Assembly: GCA_938092015.1 (NCBI GenBank)
Contig: CALKOT010000022.1
Span: 16,503 to 80,502 of the forward strand
Origin: an uncultured Paracoccaceae bacterium
GTDB lineage: Bacteria > Pseudomonadota > Alphaproteobacteria > Rhodobacterales > Rhodobacteraceae
Direction: 5' to 3'
Length of the DNA stretch: 64,000 bases
Position 1 is the first letter of the stretch; each line of letters opens with the position of its first letter. This document shows positions 27,097-36,856 of this stretch, piece after piece. Below the pieces are notes generated by a model. That model was given only the letters and a program-made list of their open reading frames with translations, ran no database searches and was not told the origin of the DNA. The position numbers and the translations under genes are program-made.

Positions 27097-28641
27097 ATGA
27101 CGCCCCTGACGAACAGCCATTGCGATTTCGGCCCGCCGCCGCCCTGCCCTGCAAGGTTCAATCTGGCGGAGTATGTGCTGACAGGCGCTGGCGCCGACCC
27201 AGACAAAATCGCTTTAACAATCGTTGGTGGGCCAGAGGTGCCCGTCCGACAACTCACATATGGTCAGTTGAAGCAGCAGGTCCTGACGACAGCAGCCGCA
27301 CTGCGTAATCACGGGTTAGAGGCAGGGGATCGACTGATCCTGCGTATCGGGCACGAAATTGAATTCCCGATATTTTTCCTCGCTGCGGCAGCCATCGGCG
27401 CCGTTCCTGTACCGACGTCACCAATGCTAAGCGTCCACGAAGCACGCCTGATTGCCGAAGACACCAACGCCCGGTTTATCATCGCCGCACCTGATGCGCA
27501 GATAGATGAGGCGCCCTGTCCTCAACTGCCGCCAGGTGATCTTCGCAGCGAAGATCAATTGGCCTTCGTCGATACTGCTGCCGACGATTTGGCTTACATA
27601 ATTTACACATCAGGATCATCGGGCCGTCCTAAAGGCGTCGCCCATGCGCACCGGGCGGTTTGGGCGCGACGAATGATGTGGGACGGATGGTATGGTCTGA
27701 CGGCGGATGATCTAATGCTGCACGCCGGCGCCTTCAACTGGACCTACACACTGGGCGCCGGGCTGATGGATCCATGGGCGATTGGCGCCTCAACCTTGAT
27801 CTACAACGGGCCACGCGACCCCGGTATCTGGTCGAAGTTGACCCGCGACCACGGCGCAACAATTTTCGCAGCAGCACCGGGGGTTTACCGTCAGTTTCTA
27901 AAGTCAGATGCCGATCCGTCAGATTTCACTGGCCTAAAACACGGATTGGCTGCCGGTGAAACACTGTCACCAGAAAGCCGCGCAGCGTGGGATGCCGCTG
28001 TCGGCAAGCCAATCTATGAAGCCCTGGGTATGACAGAGGTGTCGACCTTCCTGTCATCGTCGCCAAAGGCCCCTCATAAGGCTGGTACGGCAGGCCGCCC
28101 TCAGCCTGGCAGGCATGTAGCACTACTACCGGCGGAAGGCGGCGAGACGCCAACGCCACTGGGGAGTCCAGGCGTAATCTCTGTGCATCGTTCAGACCCA
28201 GGTCTGATGCTTGGATATTGGCTAGATGAGGCACAAACCAGCGCGGCGATGCGTGGCGACTGGTTTCTAACCGGTGATGTCGGCCAGATGGACAGCGAAG
28301 GCTACATCACGTTCCTTGGCCGAAATGATGATATGATGAACGCGCTAGGCTACCGCGTTGCGCCGGAAGAGGTTGAAGCCGCTTTGATCGCACATCCGGA
28401 CATTCAGGCCGCCGCAGCGGTTGAGGTGCGGGTGCGCAGCGATCTCAGCCTGATCGCTGCGTTTATCGAATGCCCCGGTGAAAAACCGTCTGATAAGGTT
28501 TTGCATGCCCATGCCAGCGGATTGCTTGCCGATTACAAGGTTCCAAAGCTTTGGCGCTTCATCGATGAATTGCCACGCAATCCCAATGGCAAGCTTCAAC
28601 GCCGCAAGTTGCGTGAGGCGCACGATGTAGCAACAGAGTGA
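27097..28641 (+). CDS. AMP-forming acyl-CoA synthetase (benzoate-CoA ligase-like)
   Basis: This 514-residue ANL-superfamily enzyme activates a carboxylic acid to its CoA ester via an acyl-adenylate. The A3 motif IIYTSGSSGRPKGVAHAH is near residue 167, followed by the A5-type YEALGMTEVS, the A8 hinge GRNDDMMNALGYRVAPEEVE and the A10 lysine in NPNGKLQRRKL. The substrate, aromatic or short acyl acid, is not readable. The ATG at 27097 is chosen; an upstream ATG at 27043 would start within 13 bp of the divergent regulator. Confidence 0.88.
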   Translation: MTPLTNSHCDFGPPPPCPARFNLAEYVLTGAGADPDKIALTIVGGPEVPVRQLTYGQLKQQVLTTAAALRNHGLEAGDRLILRIGHEIEFPIFFLAAAAIGAVPVPTSPMLSVHEARLIAEDTNARFIIAAPDAQIDEAPCPQLPPGDLRSEDQLAFVDTAADDLAYIIYTSGSSGRPKGVAHAHRAVWARRMMWDGWYGLTADDLMLHAGAFNWTYTLGAGLMDPWAIGASTLIYNGPRDPGIWSKLTRDHGATIFAAAPGVYRQFLKSDADPSDFTGLKHGLAAGETLSPESRAAWDAAVGKPIYEALGMTEVSTFLSSSPKAPHKAGTAGRPQPGRHVALLPAEGGETPTPLGSPGVISVHRSDPGLMLGYWLDEAQTSAAMRGDWFLTGDVGQMDSEGYITFLGRNDDMMNALGYRVAPEEVEAALIAHPDIQAAAAVEVRVRSDLSLIAAFIECPGEKPSDKVLHAHASGLLADYKVPKLWRFIDELPRNPNGKLQRRKLREAHDVATE

Positions 28642-28689
28642 ACATAAAAACCTCTGGCGAAATCCGGTCCGGCGTCCCATATTCTGTAT

Positions 28690-29340
28690 ATGATTACACT
28701 CGACATCATCTCTGACCCGATCTGCCCTTGGTGTTACATCGGCAAAACCCATCTCGACACCGCGACGCAGCGCGCTGGTTTTGATCCCTTTGACGTTTTG
28801 TGGCGGCCATTTCAGCTGAACCCCGACATGCCCCGTGAAGGGATGAACCGAAAAACCTATCTTGAAGGTAAGTTCGGCAAAGAACGCGCTGTTCAGTTCT
28901 ACAAGCAAATCGAAGACACCGCGATTGAGGCTGGCCTCGATGTCCGTTTTGACCTGATTGAACGCACGCCGAACACGTTCGACGCACACCGTTTAATCCG
29001 ATGGTCGCGGTCAACGGGGCAACAGTCGATCCTGGTTCATTCACTGTTCCTTCGCTATTTCGTAAATGGCGAAGACATCAGTGATCGCGATTTGCTGCTC
29101 GACGCTGCTGCTGCAATTGGCATGGATCGTGATGTCGTCGCTGATCTTTTCGAAAAAGACGCAGACCGGGAAGTGCTGCAGAACGAAGAAGCCGCCGCCC
29201 GCGAGATTGGCGTCAATGGCGTGCCAACTTTCATCGTCGCCAACAAGCATGTTGTTACCGGCGCCCAGCCCCCTGAACTGTGGGGCACAGTATTGGAAGA
29301 ATTGTCTGAGCAAGCCGCACAGCAAACGGCAGAGGCTTAA
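28690..29340 (+). CDS. DsbA-family oxidoreductase (FrnE type)
   Basis: This 216-residue thioredoxin-fold protein has a CPWC redox motif in SDPICPWCYIGK near residue 12, a large helical insertion, and the cis-Pro loop GVNGVPTFIVANK. No signal peptide is present, so it is cytoplasmic, like FrnE/YwbO. It follows the ligase by 48 bp. No obvious ribosome site lies before the ATG. The redox partner is unknown. Confidence 0.88.
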   Translation: MITLDIISDPICPWCYIGKTHLDTATQRAGFDPFDVLWRPFQLNPDMPREGMNRKTYLEGKFGKERAVQFYKQIEDTAIEAGLDVRFDLIERTPNTFDAHRLIRWSRSTGQQSILVHSLFLRYFVNGEDISDRDLLLDAAAAIGMDRDVVADLFEKDADREVLQNEEAAAREIGVNGVPTFIVANKHVVTGAQPPELWGTVLEELSEQAAQQTAEA

Positions 29341-29344
29341 TCAG

Positions 29345-29836
29345 ATGGAAATGCTGCTCAACAACTTGTCTGGCCTCGATTCGAATCCATTCGCTTGGGC
29401 GGTGGCGGCATTAGCTGGGTTGCGGGCGCTTTTTACGATCTACACGTCGCGGACATGCAAGATCCGAAGCGGCGAATACCAGGTGTCCCGCGAAGAAGCG
29501 GTTGAAGCGGCCAATACCGTGTTCAACCCACCACGCAGTTTTCTGTATCTTGTCAGCTTCGGCATCGCACTGGCGATTGGCGGGCTTTATATGCTGCAGG
29601 ATTCGACCTACGGCTCGCTCGCGCTGGGCGCTGTCGTCGTTGGCGTCTTCATTTTCATGACAGAGCCCACCCGCCTGCAGGTCATTGGCGCGCAGACCGG
29701 CGTTTTCGCTTCAACACTGGGCGAAGCTGATCAAAACAAGCTTGCCCGCGAACAACTGGGACACGCCTATCGTGAGCGGGCGATGTACGAGACGACCATC
29801 GCGCTGGCTGTCGTAGGCGTTCTCTACTTCATCTAA
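29345..29836 (+). CDS. Small membrane protein, unknown function
   Basis: This 163-residue protein begins MEMLLNNLSGLDSNPFAW, 4 nt after the DsbA-like gene, and has about four hydrophobic segments (roughly residues 15-35, 60-82, 85-105 and 148-163). A soluble loop carries many charged residues (LGEADQNKLAREQLGHAY). I do not recognise the family. The tight spacing suggests co-transcription with the DsbA-like gene, which may act on or with it. Confidence 0.75.
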   Translation: MEMLLNNLSGLDSNPFAWAVAALAGLRALFTIYTSRTCKIRSGEYQVSREEAVEAANTVFNPPRSFLYLVSFGIALAIGGLYMLQDSTYGSLALGAVVVGVFIFMTEPTRLQVIGAQTGVFASTLGEADQNKLAREQLGHAYRERAMYETTIALAVVGVLYFI

Positions 29837-29860
29837 AGCCGGCTACAGAGCGGGCAAAGC

Positions 29861-29880
29861 GATGGCGATCTTGCGCCATC
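29861..29880. terminator. Hairpin between convergent genes
   Basis: GATGGCG and CGCCATC form a perfect 7-bp stem with a six-base loop in the 63-bp gap between the membrane protein and the convergent mfd stop. No U-run lies on either side, so the terminator role is tentative. Confidence 0.4.
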
Positions 29881-29899
29881 CAAACTTTGCATATCGTCG

Positions 29900-32800
29900 T
29901 TATGCCGCTTTCTTGGACGTAGCAGCAGCCTTGGCCAGATCTCGGGCGATCGCAAAAGCGCCTTTGATCTTATTGTCATCTTCGGACCAGTTCCTGCGCA
30001 AGACGATCTTGTTCTCGCGGATTTTGGCGCGGCCCCGTTCATCTTCAATAAATTTCACCAATCCAGCCGGGTTCGCAAATTTGTCGCCCCGGAATGTCAC
30101 GACGCAACCACGCTCTCCCGCATCAAGTTTTTCGATGCCAGCCCGACGGCACATGGTTTTGATACGCACAACGCGTAGCAGCGTTTCCACCGCTTTCGGC
30201 GGTTTGCCAAATCGGTCGTGTAGTTCGGCTGCAAAGCCTTCAAGATCCTGTCGCGTGTCCTGCGATGAAAGACGACGATAAAGACCGAGCCGCAGATCCA
30301 GATCAGTCACATAGTCGTCCGGGATCATCACCGGCACGCCAAGGCTGATCTTCGGCGACCATGTTTCTTCCAGCTCCGTCAGGCCATCAATCTCACCAGC
30401 GCGCAGCTTGGCAATCGTCTCTTCAAGCATGTCTTGATACAATTCGTATCCGACCTCTTTGATATGGCCTGATTGTTCCTCGCCCAGCAGATTGCCTGCA
30501 CCTCGAATATCAAGGTCGTGGCTGGCAAGTGTGAAACCAGCGCCAAGCGTATCGAGGCTGCTAAGCACCTTTAGGCGCTTGTCTGCGGCAGGTGTCAGTG
30601 GTTTGCGTGGCTCAGTCGTAAAATAGGAATAAGCTCGTACTTTCGATCGGCCAACCCTGCCCCGGATCTGATAAAGTTGCGCCAATCCGAACATGTCCGC
30701 ACGATGAACAACCAGCGTGTTTGCTGCCGGAATATCGAGACCTGATTCCACAATTGTCGTCGCCAGCAGCACGTCATATTCGCCATCGTAGAAAGTGTTC
30801 ATGCGTTTATCCAACTCACCTGCTGGCAACTGACCGGTGCAGGTGATGAAGTTAACCTCTGGCACATTCTCTCGCAGAAAGTCTTCTTGCGCCGCGATGT
30901 CAGAAATGCGCGGAACAACATAGAATGACTGGCCGCCTCGATAGCGCTCGCGCAGCAATGCCTCACGCACAGTGACAGTATCGAAGGGCGAGACATAGGT
31001 GCGGACAGCCAGACGGTCGATGGGCGGCGTCGCGATCAGGCTAAGTTCTCGGACGCCCGACATCGACATTTGTAGCGTACGCGGGATCGGCGTCGCGGTC
31101 ATGGTCAGCACGTGAATGTCCGACCGAAGACGTTTCAGGCGTTCTTTGTGCGCCACGCCAAAGTGCTGTTCTTCGTCAATGATCAGCATACCAAGATTTT
31201 TGAATTCGATGTTCTTGGCAAGCAATGCGTGGGTGCCGATGACAATGTCGACTGTCCCCCGCACCATACCTTCCTTGGTTTCAGCGGTTTCTTTCGCTCC
31301 GACAAACCGGCTTAGCTGCCGAACGACTAAAGGCGTGCCTGCAAAACGCTCGGTGAACCCTTTGGCATGCTGGCGCGCCAGCAATGTCGTTGGACAGATT
31401 AACGCAACCTGAACGCCTGACATGGCTGCGATGAAGGCCGCGCGCATCGCGACTTCAGTTTTGCCGAACCCAACGTCGCCGCAGATCAGGCGGTCCATCG
31501 GGCGACCTTCGCTGAGATCCGCAAGCACATCATCAATAGCGCGCAACTGATCGTCAGTTTCTTCGTAGGGGAACTTTGCGCAAAACTCTTCCCAAAGCAT
31601 CTCTGGCGGGTTGAATTTTGGCGCGCTGCGCAAGGCCCGCTCCGCCGCGACTCGGATCAGCTTTTCCGCCATGTCACGGATGCGTTCTTTCAGTTTTGCC
31701 TTTTTGGCCTGCCATGCGCCACCGCCAAGACGGTCCAGCATGCCCTCGGTCTGGCCATAACGAGATAGAAGCTCAATGTTTTCGACTGGCAGATACAGCC
31801 GCGTCTCACCGGCGTATTCCAACTCCAGACATTCATGTGGCGCACCCATCGCCGCCACCGTTTTCATTCCCTGATAGCGCCCGACGCCGTGCTCGACGTG
31901 AACAACCAGGTCACCAACAGAAAGCGTGCCCGCCTCAGCAATGAAATTCTCGGCCCGCTTGCGACGGCGGGCTGACCGGATCAGACGTTCACCAAGAACA
32001 TCTTGTTCGGATATGACGGTGAGATCAGAGGTTTGAAACCCCTGTTCCAACGCCCACACGACCAGCGTGAGCGATCCTTTTGGTGTCGCCTCTACATCCT
32101 GCCAACGCGCCTTCAGAAGGCCGCCCTCAACGCCATGATCGGCCAACAGCGTCGCCAACCGGTCCCGTGCGCCTTCAGAATAGGACGCGATAACCACCCG
32201 ACCTTCGGCCCGCCTCTCAGCGATATGAACGGCAAGCGCATCAAACAGGTTGTTGTCTTCTTGCTGGCGTTCGGGTGCAAAACTGCGACCCGTTCGGGCG
32301 CCACGATCAATGATGCCTGGGCCAACAGGCGCACGGTGCGGCGAAAGCCAATATGACCGGCGCGCATTCAGTGCTTTGGTGAACTCATCAGCGTTAAGAT
32401 ACAGCAGCTCAGGCGTAACGGGCTTATAGATCGCGCCTTTGTGGCCCCGTTCTTCAGCTGCAGCTTTACGAGCGGTGTAATGGTCCTGAACCTGGTTCCA
32501 CCGAGCATCCACAGCATCATCCGCTAGATGGTCGAGCGATACTGGCGCATCCGGCAGATAGTCGAACAAACATTCCATCGTTTCATGGAACAGCGGCGCC
32601 CAATGTTCCATTCCCTGATGTTTGCGCCCTGCCGAGACGGCCTCATACAGTGGATCATCCAAACCAGCAGCGCCGAACGTCTCACGATACCGCGTGCGGA
32701 ACCTCGCGATGGCGTCCGGGTCCAACGGCGCTTCTGATGCCGGGGCAAGCTCTACCCTGCTGATGCGTTCAACCGTACGTTGGCTTTCCACTTCAAACCG

Positions 32801-33358
32801 TCTGGCGCCATCCAATACGTCGCCAAAGAAATCGAGCCGCACCGGGGTTTCCGCGCCCGGCGGGAAAATATCGATGATGCCGCCGCGCAAGGCGAAGTCG
32901 CCCGGTTCCATAACTGTAGTCGCGCGGTTAAAGCCTGAGCGGACGAGAAATTCTGTCAGCCCTTCGATGTCGACACGCTCGCCAACAAGCGCTGTAAAGC
33001 TACCTGCCCCAACGGCCGTCCGCGTGGGGGTGCGCAGCGTTGCGCCATTTACCGTCGCCAGCACAATCGCCGGGCGGTCAAATCCGTCGGCTAGCGCAGC
33101 CAACGTCGCCATGCGCTGGGCGGAAACCTCAGCATTGGGAGAGACACGATCATAAGGCGTGCAGTCCCACGCCGGGAATTTCAAAATGGGGATGTCACCA
33201 GCCACAAACGCCAACGCATCCGCCATCGTCGCAGCGCGCCTGTCATCACGCGCCAGATGCAGCACCGGTCCGCCGTGATCACGGGCCATGTCGGCAACCA
33301 TGAATGCGTCATAGCCTTCCGGCGCGCCACCAACGCGAAGGGGATCTTTTGGCGCCAT
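29900..33358 (-). CDS. mfd: Transcription-repair coupling factor
   Basis: Mfd, 1152 residues, removes RNA polymerase stalled at lesions and recruits UvrA. The N-terminal UvrB-like region, the CarD-like RNA-polymerase-interaction domain (VGDLVVHVEHGVGRYQGM), and the RecG-like translocase with Walker A GDVGFGKTEVAMRA, the DEEQHFG box and the TMTATPIPRTL motif III are all present, as is the C-terminal TRCF domain. The ATG at 33358 has GGAG 8 nt upstream; an in-frame GTG at 33373 would place that ribosome site inside the gene. Confidence 0.97.
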   Translation of the reverse strand: MAPKDPLRVGGAPEGYDAFMVADMARDHGGPVLHLARDDRRAATMADALAFVAGDIPILKFPAWDCTPYDRVSPNAEVSAQRMATLAALADGFDRPAIVLATVNGATLRTPTRTAVGAGSFTALVGERVDIEGLTEFLVRSGFNRATTVMEPGDFALRGGIIDIFPPGAETPVRLDFFGDVLDGARRFEVESQRTVERISRVELAPASEAPLDPDAIARFRTRYRETFGAAGLDDPLYEAVSAGRKHQGMEHWAPLFHETMECLFDYLPDAPVSLDHLADDAVDARWNQVQDHYTARKAAAEERGHKGAIYKPVTPELLYLNADEFTKALNARRSYWLSPHRAPVGPGIIDRGARTGRSFAPERQQEDNNLFDALAVHIAERRAEGRVVIASYSEGARDRLATLLADHGVEGGLLKARWQDVEATPKGSLTLVVWALEQGFQTSDLTVISEQDVLGERLIRSARRRKRAENFIAEAGTLSVGDLVVHVEHGVGRYQGMKTVAAMGAPHECLELEYAGETRLYLPVENIELLSRYGQTEGMLDRLGGGAWQAKKAKLKERIRDMAEKLIRVAAERALRSAPKFNPPEMLWEEFCAKFPYEETDDQLRAIDDVLADLSEGRPMDRLICGDVGFGKTEVAMRAAFIAAMSGVQVALICPTTLLARQHAKGFTERFAGTPLVVRQLSRFVGAKETAETKEGMVRGTVDIVIGTHALLAKNIEFKNLGMLIIDEEQHFGVAHKERLKRLRSDIHVLTMTATPIPRTLQMSMSGVRELSLIATPPIDRLAVRTYVSPFDTVTVREALLRERYRGGQSFYVVPRISDIAAQEDFLRENVPEVNFITCTGQLPAGELDKRMNTFYDGEYDVLLATTIVESGLDIPAANTLVVHRADMFGLAQLYQIRGRVGRSKVRAYSYFTTEPRKPLTPAADKRLKVLSSLDTLGAGFTLASHDLDIRGAGNLLGEEQSGHIKEVGYELYQDMLEETIAKLRAGEIDGLTELEETWSPKISLGVPVMIPDDYVTDLDLRLGLYRRLSSQDTRQDLEGFAAELHDRFGKPPKAVETLLRVVRIKTMCRRAGIEKLDAGERGCVVTFRGDKFANPAGLVKFIEDERGRAKIRENKIVLRRNWSEDDNKIKGAFAIARDLAKAAATSKKAA

Positions 33359-33384
33359 GTCGGACGTCTCCACAATGCAAAGCG

Positions 33385-33406
33385 CCGCCCAGAAGGTTCT
33401 GGGCGG
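33385..33406 (-). terminator. Hairpin between small membrane gene and mfd
   Basis: CCGCCCAGAA and TTCTGGGCGG form a near-perfect stem between the stop of the gene at 33461 and the mfd start. There is little U-run. It may end transcription of the upstream gene or lie in the mfd leader. Confidence 0.4.
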
Positions 33407-33460
33407 TCTTAGGTCAAGTTCCCGGTTCAGATAGCCCGCTTCGCCAGCGGCGCCAAGGCG

Positions 33461-33970
33461 TCAAAGCCCGCGAAACAACGCCTCGGACCAGCCTGGCCCA
33501 TGCTTTAACGTCGTAAAGGCGTAAGCAGCGACCATCGCAAGGCCAGCCACAATGGCGGTACGAAAACGCTCGCTCAGAAACAGTTTCAGAACGTCTGCAG
33601 GCGGCGCATCACGCTTAGCTATACGTTCCAGACGCCAACCTGCGACAGCGCCAAGCGCAACCAAAGGCACCAGAATGAACAGCGCGCCCTGCGCTGCCTC
33701 GCTATTGTTGCGCCATGCGAATGTGCCCAATAGCGCCAGAACAAAGGCGACCATTGCGCCCCAGGGCACAGCACCACGATCTATCGCCCGCGATATCATG
33801 TTGATGTTGCGCTTTGCGAAAAGGTGAAACAGTTCAGCATCTTCGCCGCCGCGCCGGTTGGCGCGCGTGACCAGTTCATTCGGGACCCCGTAGGTCCAGT
33901 TACAGACACCCGCCCACAGGATAGCTGACAGCGCCCAGTACCAAAAACTCAGAAACGTTTCCTGCAGCAT
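33461..33970 (-). CDS. Membrane protein of unknown function, upstream of mfd
   Basis: This 169-residue protein has about four hydrophobic helices (near residues 8-25, 68-85, 92-112 and 135-152), and an amphipathic loop, ERIAKRDAPPADVLKLFLSE, before the last helix. It contains no motif I recognise. It lies divergent from hemB (76 bp between starts) and upstream of mfd in the same direction, separated by a hairpin. Confidence 0.7.
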   Translation of the reverse strand: MLQETFLSFWYWALSAILWAGVCNWTYGVPNELVTRANRRGGEDAELFHLFAKRNINMISRAIDRGAVPWGAMVAFVLALLGTFAWRNNSEAAQGALFILVPLVALGAVAGWRLERIAKRDAPPADVLKLFLSERFRTAIVAGLAMVAAYAFTTLKHGPGWSEALFRGL

Positions 33971-34046
33971 TACACCTTACCAACCCGCTGCGCTTGCGAG
34001 GCTTACTCTGACATGGCAACACGGGGAAAGAAAAGGGGAGAAAACC

Positions 34047-35054
34047 ATGACATCGCCTGTCTTTGCGCCATTTCCGATGACCCGCCCGCGCCGCCTGCGC
34101 GCCCAGCCATGGACACGATCTATGGTGCAAGAACACGAAGTCACGGTTAACGACCTGATTTGGCCGGTCTTCATCTGCGAAGGAGTCGATTGCGAAGAAC
34201 CTATCGCCGCCATGCCCGGTGTTTCGCGGCTATCCGTCGATCGGGCGGTTCGGGCCGCAGAGAACGCTGCAAACCTTGGCATTCCGTGCATGGCTCTCTT
34301 TCCCAACACCCCAAATGACAAGCGCACGGAAGACGCTGAAGAGGCGTGGAATCCAGACAATCTGGTCAACAAGGCGACAAGGGCGATCAAGGCGGCAGTT
34401 CCCGACATTGGCATCCTTCTCGACGTGGCGTTGGACCCGTATTCTGCAACCGGTCATGACGGGATCGTGCGCGGTGATGAGATTGTGAATGACGAGACTT
34501 TGATCGCGCTTGAAAAACAGGCGCTGGTTCAGGCGGAATCAGGCTGCGATATTCTTGGTCCGTCTGACATGATGGATGGGCGCATCGGTTATATCCGTCA
34601 GGCGCTTGAGGCGAACGATTTCCAGAATACAATGATCATGGCCTATGCAGCGAAATACGCTTCGGCCTTTTATGGGCCGTTTCGCGAAGCGGTCGGCGCC
34701 TCAGCCACACTGAAGGGCGACAAGAAAACCTACCAGATGAACCCCGGCAACACGGATGAAGCGCTGAAAGAAATCGGCATGGATCTGGCCGAGGGCGCGG
34801 ATATGATCATGGTCAAACCCGGCATGCCGTATCTCGACATATGCTGCCGCGCAAAGGACGCGTACGGCGCGCCGACCTTCGCCTATCAGGTCAGCGGCGA
34901 ATATTCAATGCTGGCCGGCGCCTGCAACAATGACTGGCTGGATCGCCCCCGCGTGATTGAAGAAGCGCTGACCTGCTTCAAGCGCGCCGGTTGCGATGGC
35001 ATCCTGACCTATTTTGCAGTTGAGATGGCTGAAATAATTGCAGACAGGACTTAG
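34047..35054 (+). CDS. hemB: Delta-aminolevulinic acid dehydratase (porphobilinogen synthase)
   Basis: HemB, 335 residues, condenses two 5-aminolevulinate molecules to porphobilinogen for heme, bacteriochlorophyll or cobalamin. The two active-site lysines lie in AYAAKYASAFYGPF and MVKPGMPYLDI. The metal loop reads DVALDPYSATGHDGIV, with no cysteines where zinc-type enzymes have three. This marks the Mg/K-dependent class known from alphaproteobacteria. GGGGAGAAAACC precedes the ATG. Confidence 0.96.
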   Translation: MTSPVFAPFPMTRPRRLRAQPWTRSMVQEHEVTVNDLIWPVFICEGVDCEEPIAAMPGVSRLSVDRAVRAAENAANLGIPCMALFPNTPNDKRTEDAEEAWNPDNLVNKATRAIKAAVPDIGILLDVALDPYSATGHDGIVRGDEIVNDETLIALEKQALVQAESGCDILGPSDMMDGRIGYIRQALEANDFQNTMIMAYAAKYASAFYGPFREAVGASATLKGDKKTYQMNPGNTDEALKEIGMDLAEGADMIMVKPGMPYLDICCRAKDAYGAPTFAYQVSGEYSMLAGACNNDWLDRPRVIEEALTCFKRAGCDGILTYFAVEMAEIIADRT

Positions 35055-35186
35055 CTCTCATCAATCCGTTGTTGGTCTCTGAGGGTGGCCTTCAGCAAAA
35101 GCGGATGGGAAAATTGCCAGCGCGTCGATTAGGGATTTTTCACGTCATGCCCAACATTGCCTGCCTTGCAGAAAGGAACATGCAGC

Positions 35187-35603
35187 ATGATTGCTTATGT
35201 CACCGTTGGCGCCGATGATATTGCGCGCGCAAAGCTGTTCTACTCTGCGTTTCTGCAAGCTCTCGGTTATGGTCTGAAAGAGGGCCCAGTGGGTTTAAGC
35301 TATGCGCTGCCCGTAGAACCGGATCAGTCGCCGGTTCTGCCCGATTTCTACGTTAAGCCCACGTTCGATGAAAATCCGGCCTCATTCGGTAACGGCGTCA
35401 TGTTCGCATTTGAGGCGCAAAACCAACGCCAGGTTCGTGACCTTCACGCCGCCGCGCTTGCTGCAGGCGGTTCTGACGAAGGTTAGCCAGGATTTGGCGA
35501 TTCCTACGGACCTCGGTTTTATGCGAGCTATCTTCGCGATCCTCAAGGCAACAAGATCGCGCTGTTCTCTAGCAACCCAAATGAACCCGGACGAGACGAC
35601 TGA
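35187..35603 (+). pseudogene. VOC-family (glyoxalase-like) gene interrupted by in-frame TAG
   Basis: Reading from ATG 35187 (MIAYVTVGADDIARAKLFY) gives 99 residues of a VOC-fold protein up to TAG at 35484-35486, after GGSDEG. The same frame then continues PGFGDSYGPRFYASYLRD and PQGNKIAL, the normal C-terminal half of such proteins, to TGA at 35601. Replacement of one codon (CAG to TAG is the single-step choice) would restore about 138 residues. It is therefore a nonsense-mutated gene, or less likely one with readthrough or a sequence error. Confidence 0.75.
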
Positions 35604-35749
35604 CGCCTGATGTTATCGCCATCGACTGTATCCACAGCTTGGATGAACATCGGCTGAAGGCCGCCCAATAAAGGCGCGTCGCAGAATCTCGTCCCACTTG
35701 CCCAGCCTTGGTCGCAGCGCCACATGTAATGTGAAGGAGATTTTGCATC

Positions 35750-36856
35750 ATGAAACTGATCATCGCCGCCCTGACTGCACTGACGCTGACAGCATCGCCT
35801 GGCGCGTCGCAAACCTTCGAGACATCAGCCGGACCAGTAAAGGTTGAAAGGGTCGTCAGTGGCCTTGAAAACCCCTGGGCGTTCGCCTTTTTGCCAAGTG
35901 GCGACCTCATCATAACGGAACGCCCCGGTCGTTTGCGGCTGTTTTCAGAGGGCCGCCTATCCGGCCCTACCGAAGGGCTTCCAGATATTCGCGCATCAGG
36001 CCAGGGCGGGCTGCTGGACGTCGCCATAGCGCCAGATTTCGGGACCAGCGGCAAAATCTATCTGTCCTATGCCTCACCCGTCGGGTTTCGGAGCGCGCAG
36101 ACACGCGTATCCAGCGCGCGCCTCGACGGCCCGATGCTGAAAGATGTGACGACGGTCTTCACGCAAGAACCTGCCCAATCGACCAGTCGCCATTTCGGAT
36201 CGCGCATTGTCGTGGCCGATGACGCATCTCTCTTCATCACGGTGGGCGATCGAGGGGAACGGCCAGAGGCCCAAAACCCCGCAACCCATCAAGGGTCGGT
36301 CATTCGGGTGACGGCCGATGGCGCGCCGCATCCTGACAACCCATTTGTCGATGGCGCCCGGGGCTGGCGGCCAGAGATATTCTCCTACGGCCATCGCAAC
36401 CCCCAGGGTGCCGCGATGGGCGACGATGGCGTGCTTTGGACGCTTAGCCATGGCGCGAAAGGCGGCGACGAAGTGAACCGGGTTGAGGCCGGAAAGAACT
36501 ATGGCTGGCCCGCAATCAGCTATGGCCGGCATTATAACGGCGGCAGGATCGGTGCTGGCCCCCGCGCCCCGGGGATGGAACAGCCGGTGCATTTCTGGGA
36601 CCCATCCATCGCACCATCCGGTTTGGCGATCTACGAGGGTGACATGTTCCCCGAATGGCGCGGCGATCTATTCGCTGGCGCGTTGAAATATCAGCTGATC
36701 TCGCGCCTTGATATGGAAGGCGGGCGCGTCGTGAGTGAAGAACGTTTGTTCAAGCGGGAATTTGGACGCATTCGCGATGTTCGCGTCGCCACAGATGGCG
36801 CAATCTGGTTTGCAACTGACTCAGGCGATGGCGGGATCTATCGGATTTCGCGTTAA
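35750..36856 (+). CDS. PQQ-type sugar dehydrogenase (glucose/sorbosone dehydrogenase family)
   Basis: This 368-residue secreted protein has a signal peptide (to about residue 21, ending SPGASQ). It forms the six-bladed beta-propeller of the soluble aldose sugar dehydrogenases, with typical segments GLENPWAFAFLPSGDLIITER (read in parts), the catalytic-region RHFGSRIV, GDRGERPEAQNP, SYGHRNPQGAA and GKNYGWPAISYG. It oxidises sugars in the periplasm if PQQ is available, but no PQQ synthesis genes are in the window. AAGGAG precedes the ATG. Confidence 0.88.
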   Translation: MKLIIAALTALTLTASPGASQTFETSAGPVKVERVVSGLENPWAFAFLPSGDLIITERPGRLRLFSEGRLSGPTEGLPDIRASGQGGLLDVAIAPDFGTSGKIYLSYASPVGFRSAQTRVSSARLDGPMLKDVTTVFTQEPAQSTSRHFGSRIVVADDASLFITVGDRGERPEAQNPATHQGSVIRVTADGAPHPDNPFVDGARGWRPEIFSYGHRNPQGAAMGDDGVLWTLSHGAKGGDEVNRVEAGKNYGWPAISYGRHYNGGRIGAGPRAPGMEQPVHFWDPSIAPSGLAIYEGDMFPEWRGDLFAGALKYQLISRLDMEGGRVVSEERLFKREFGRIRDVRVATDGAIWFATDSGDGGIYRISR

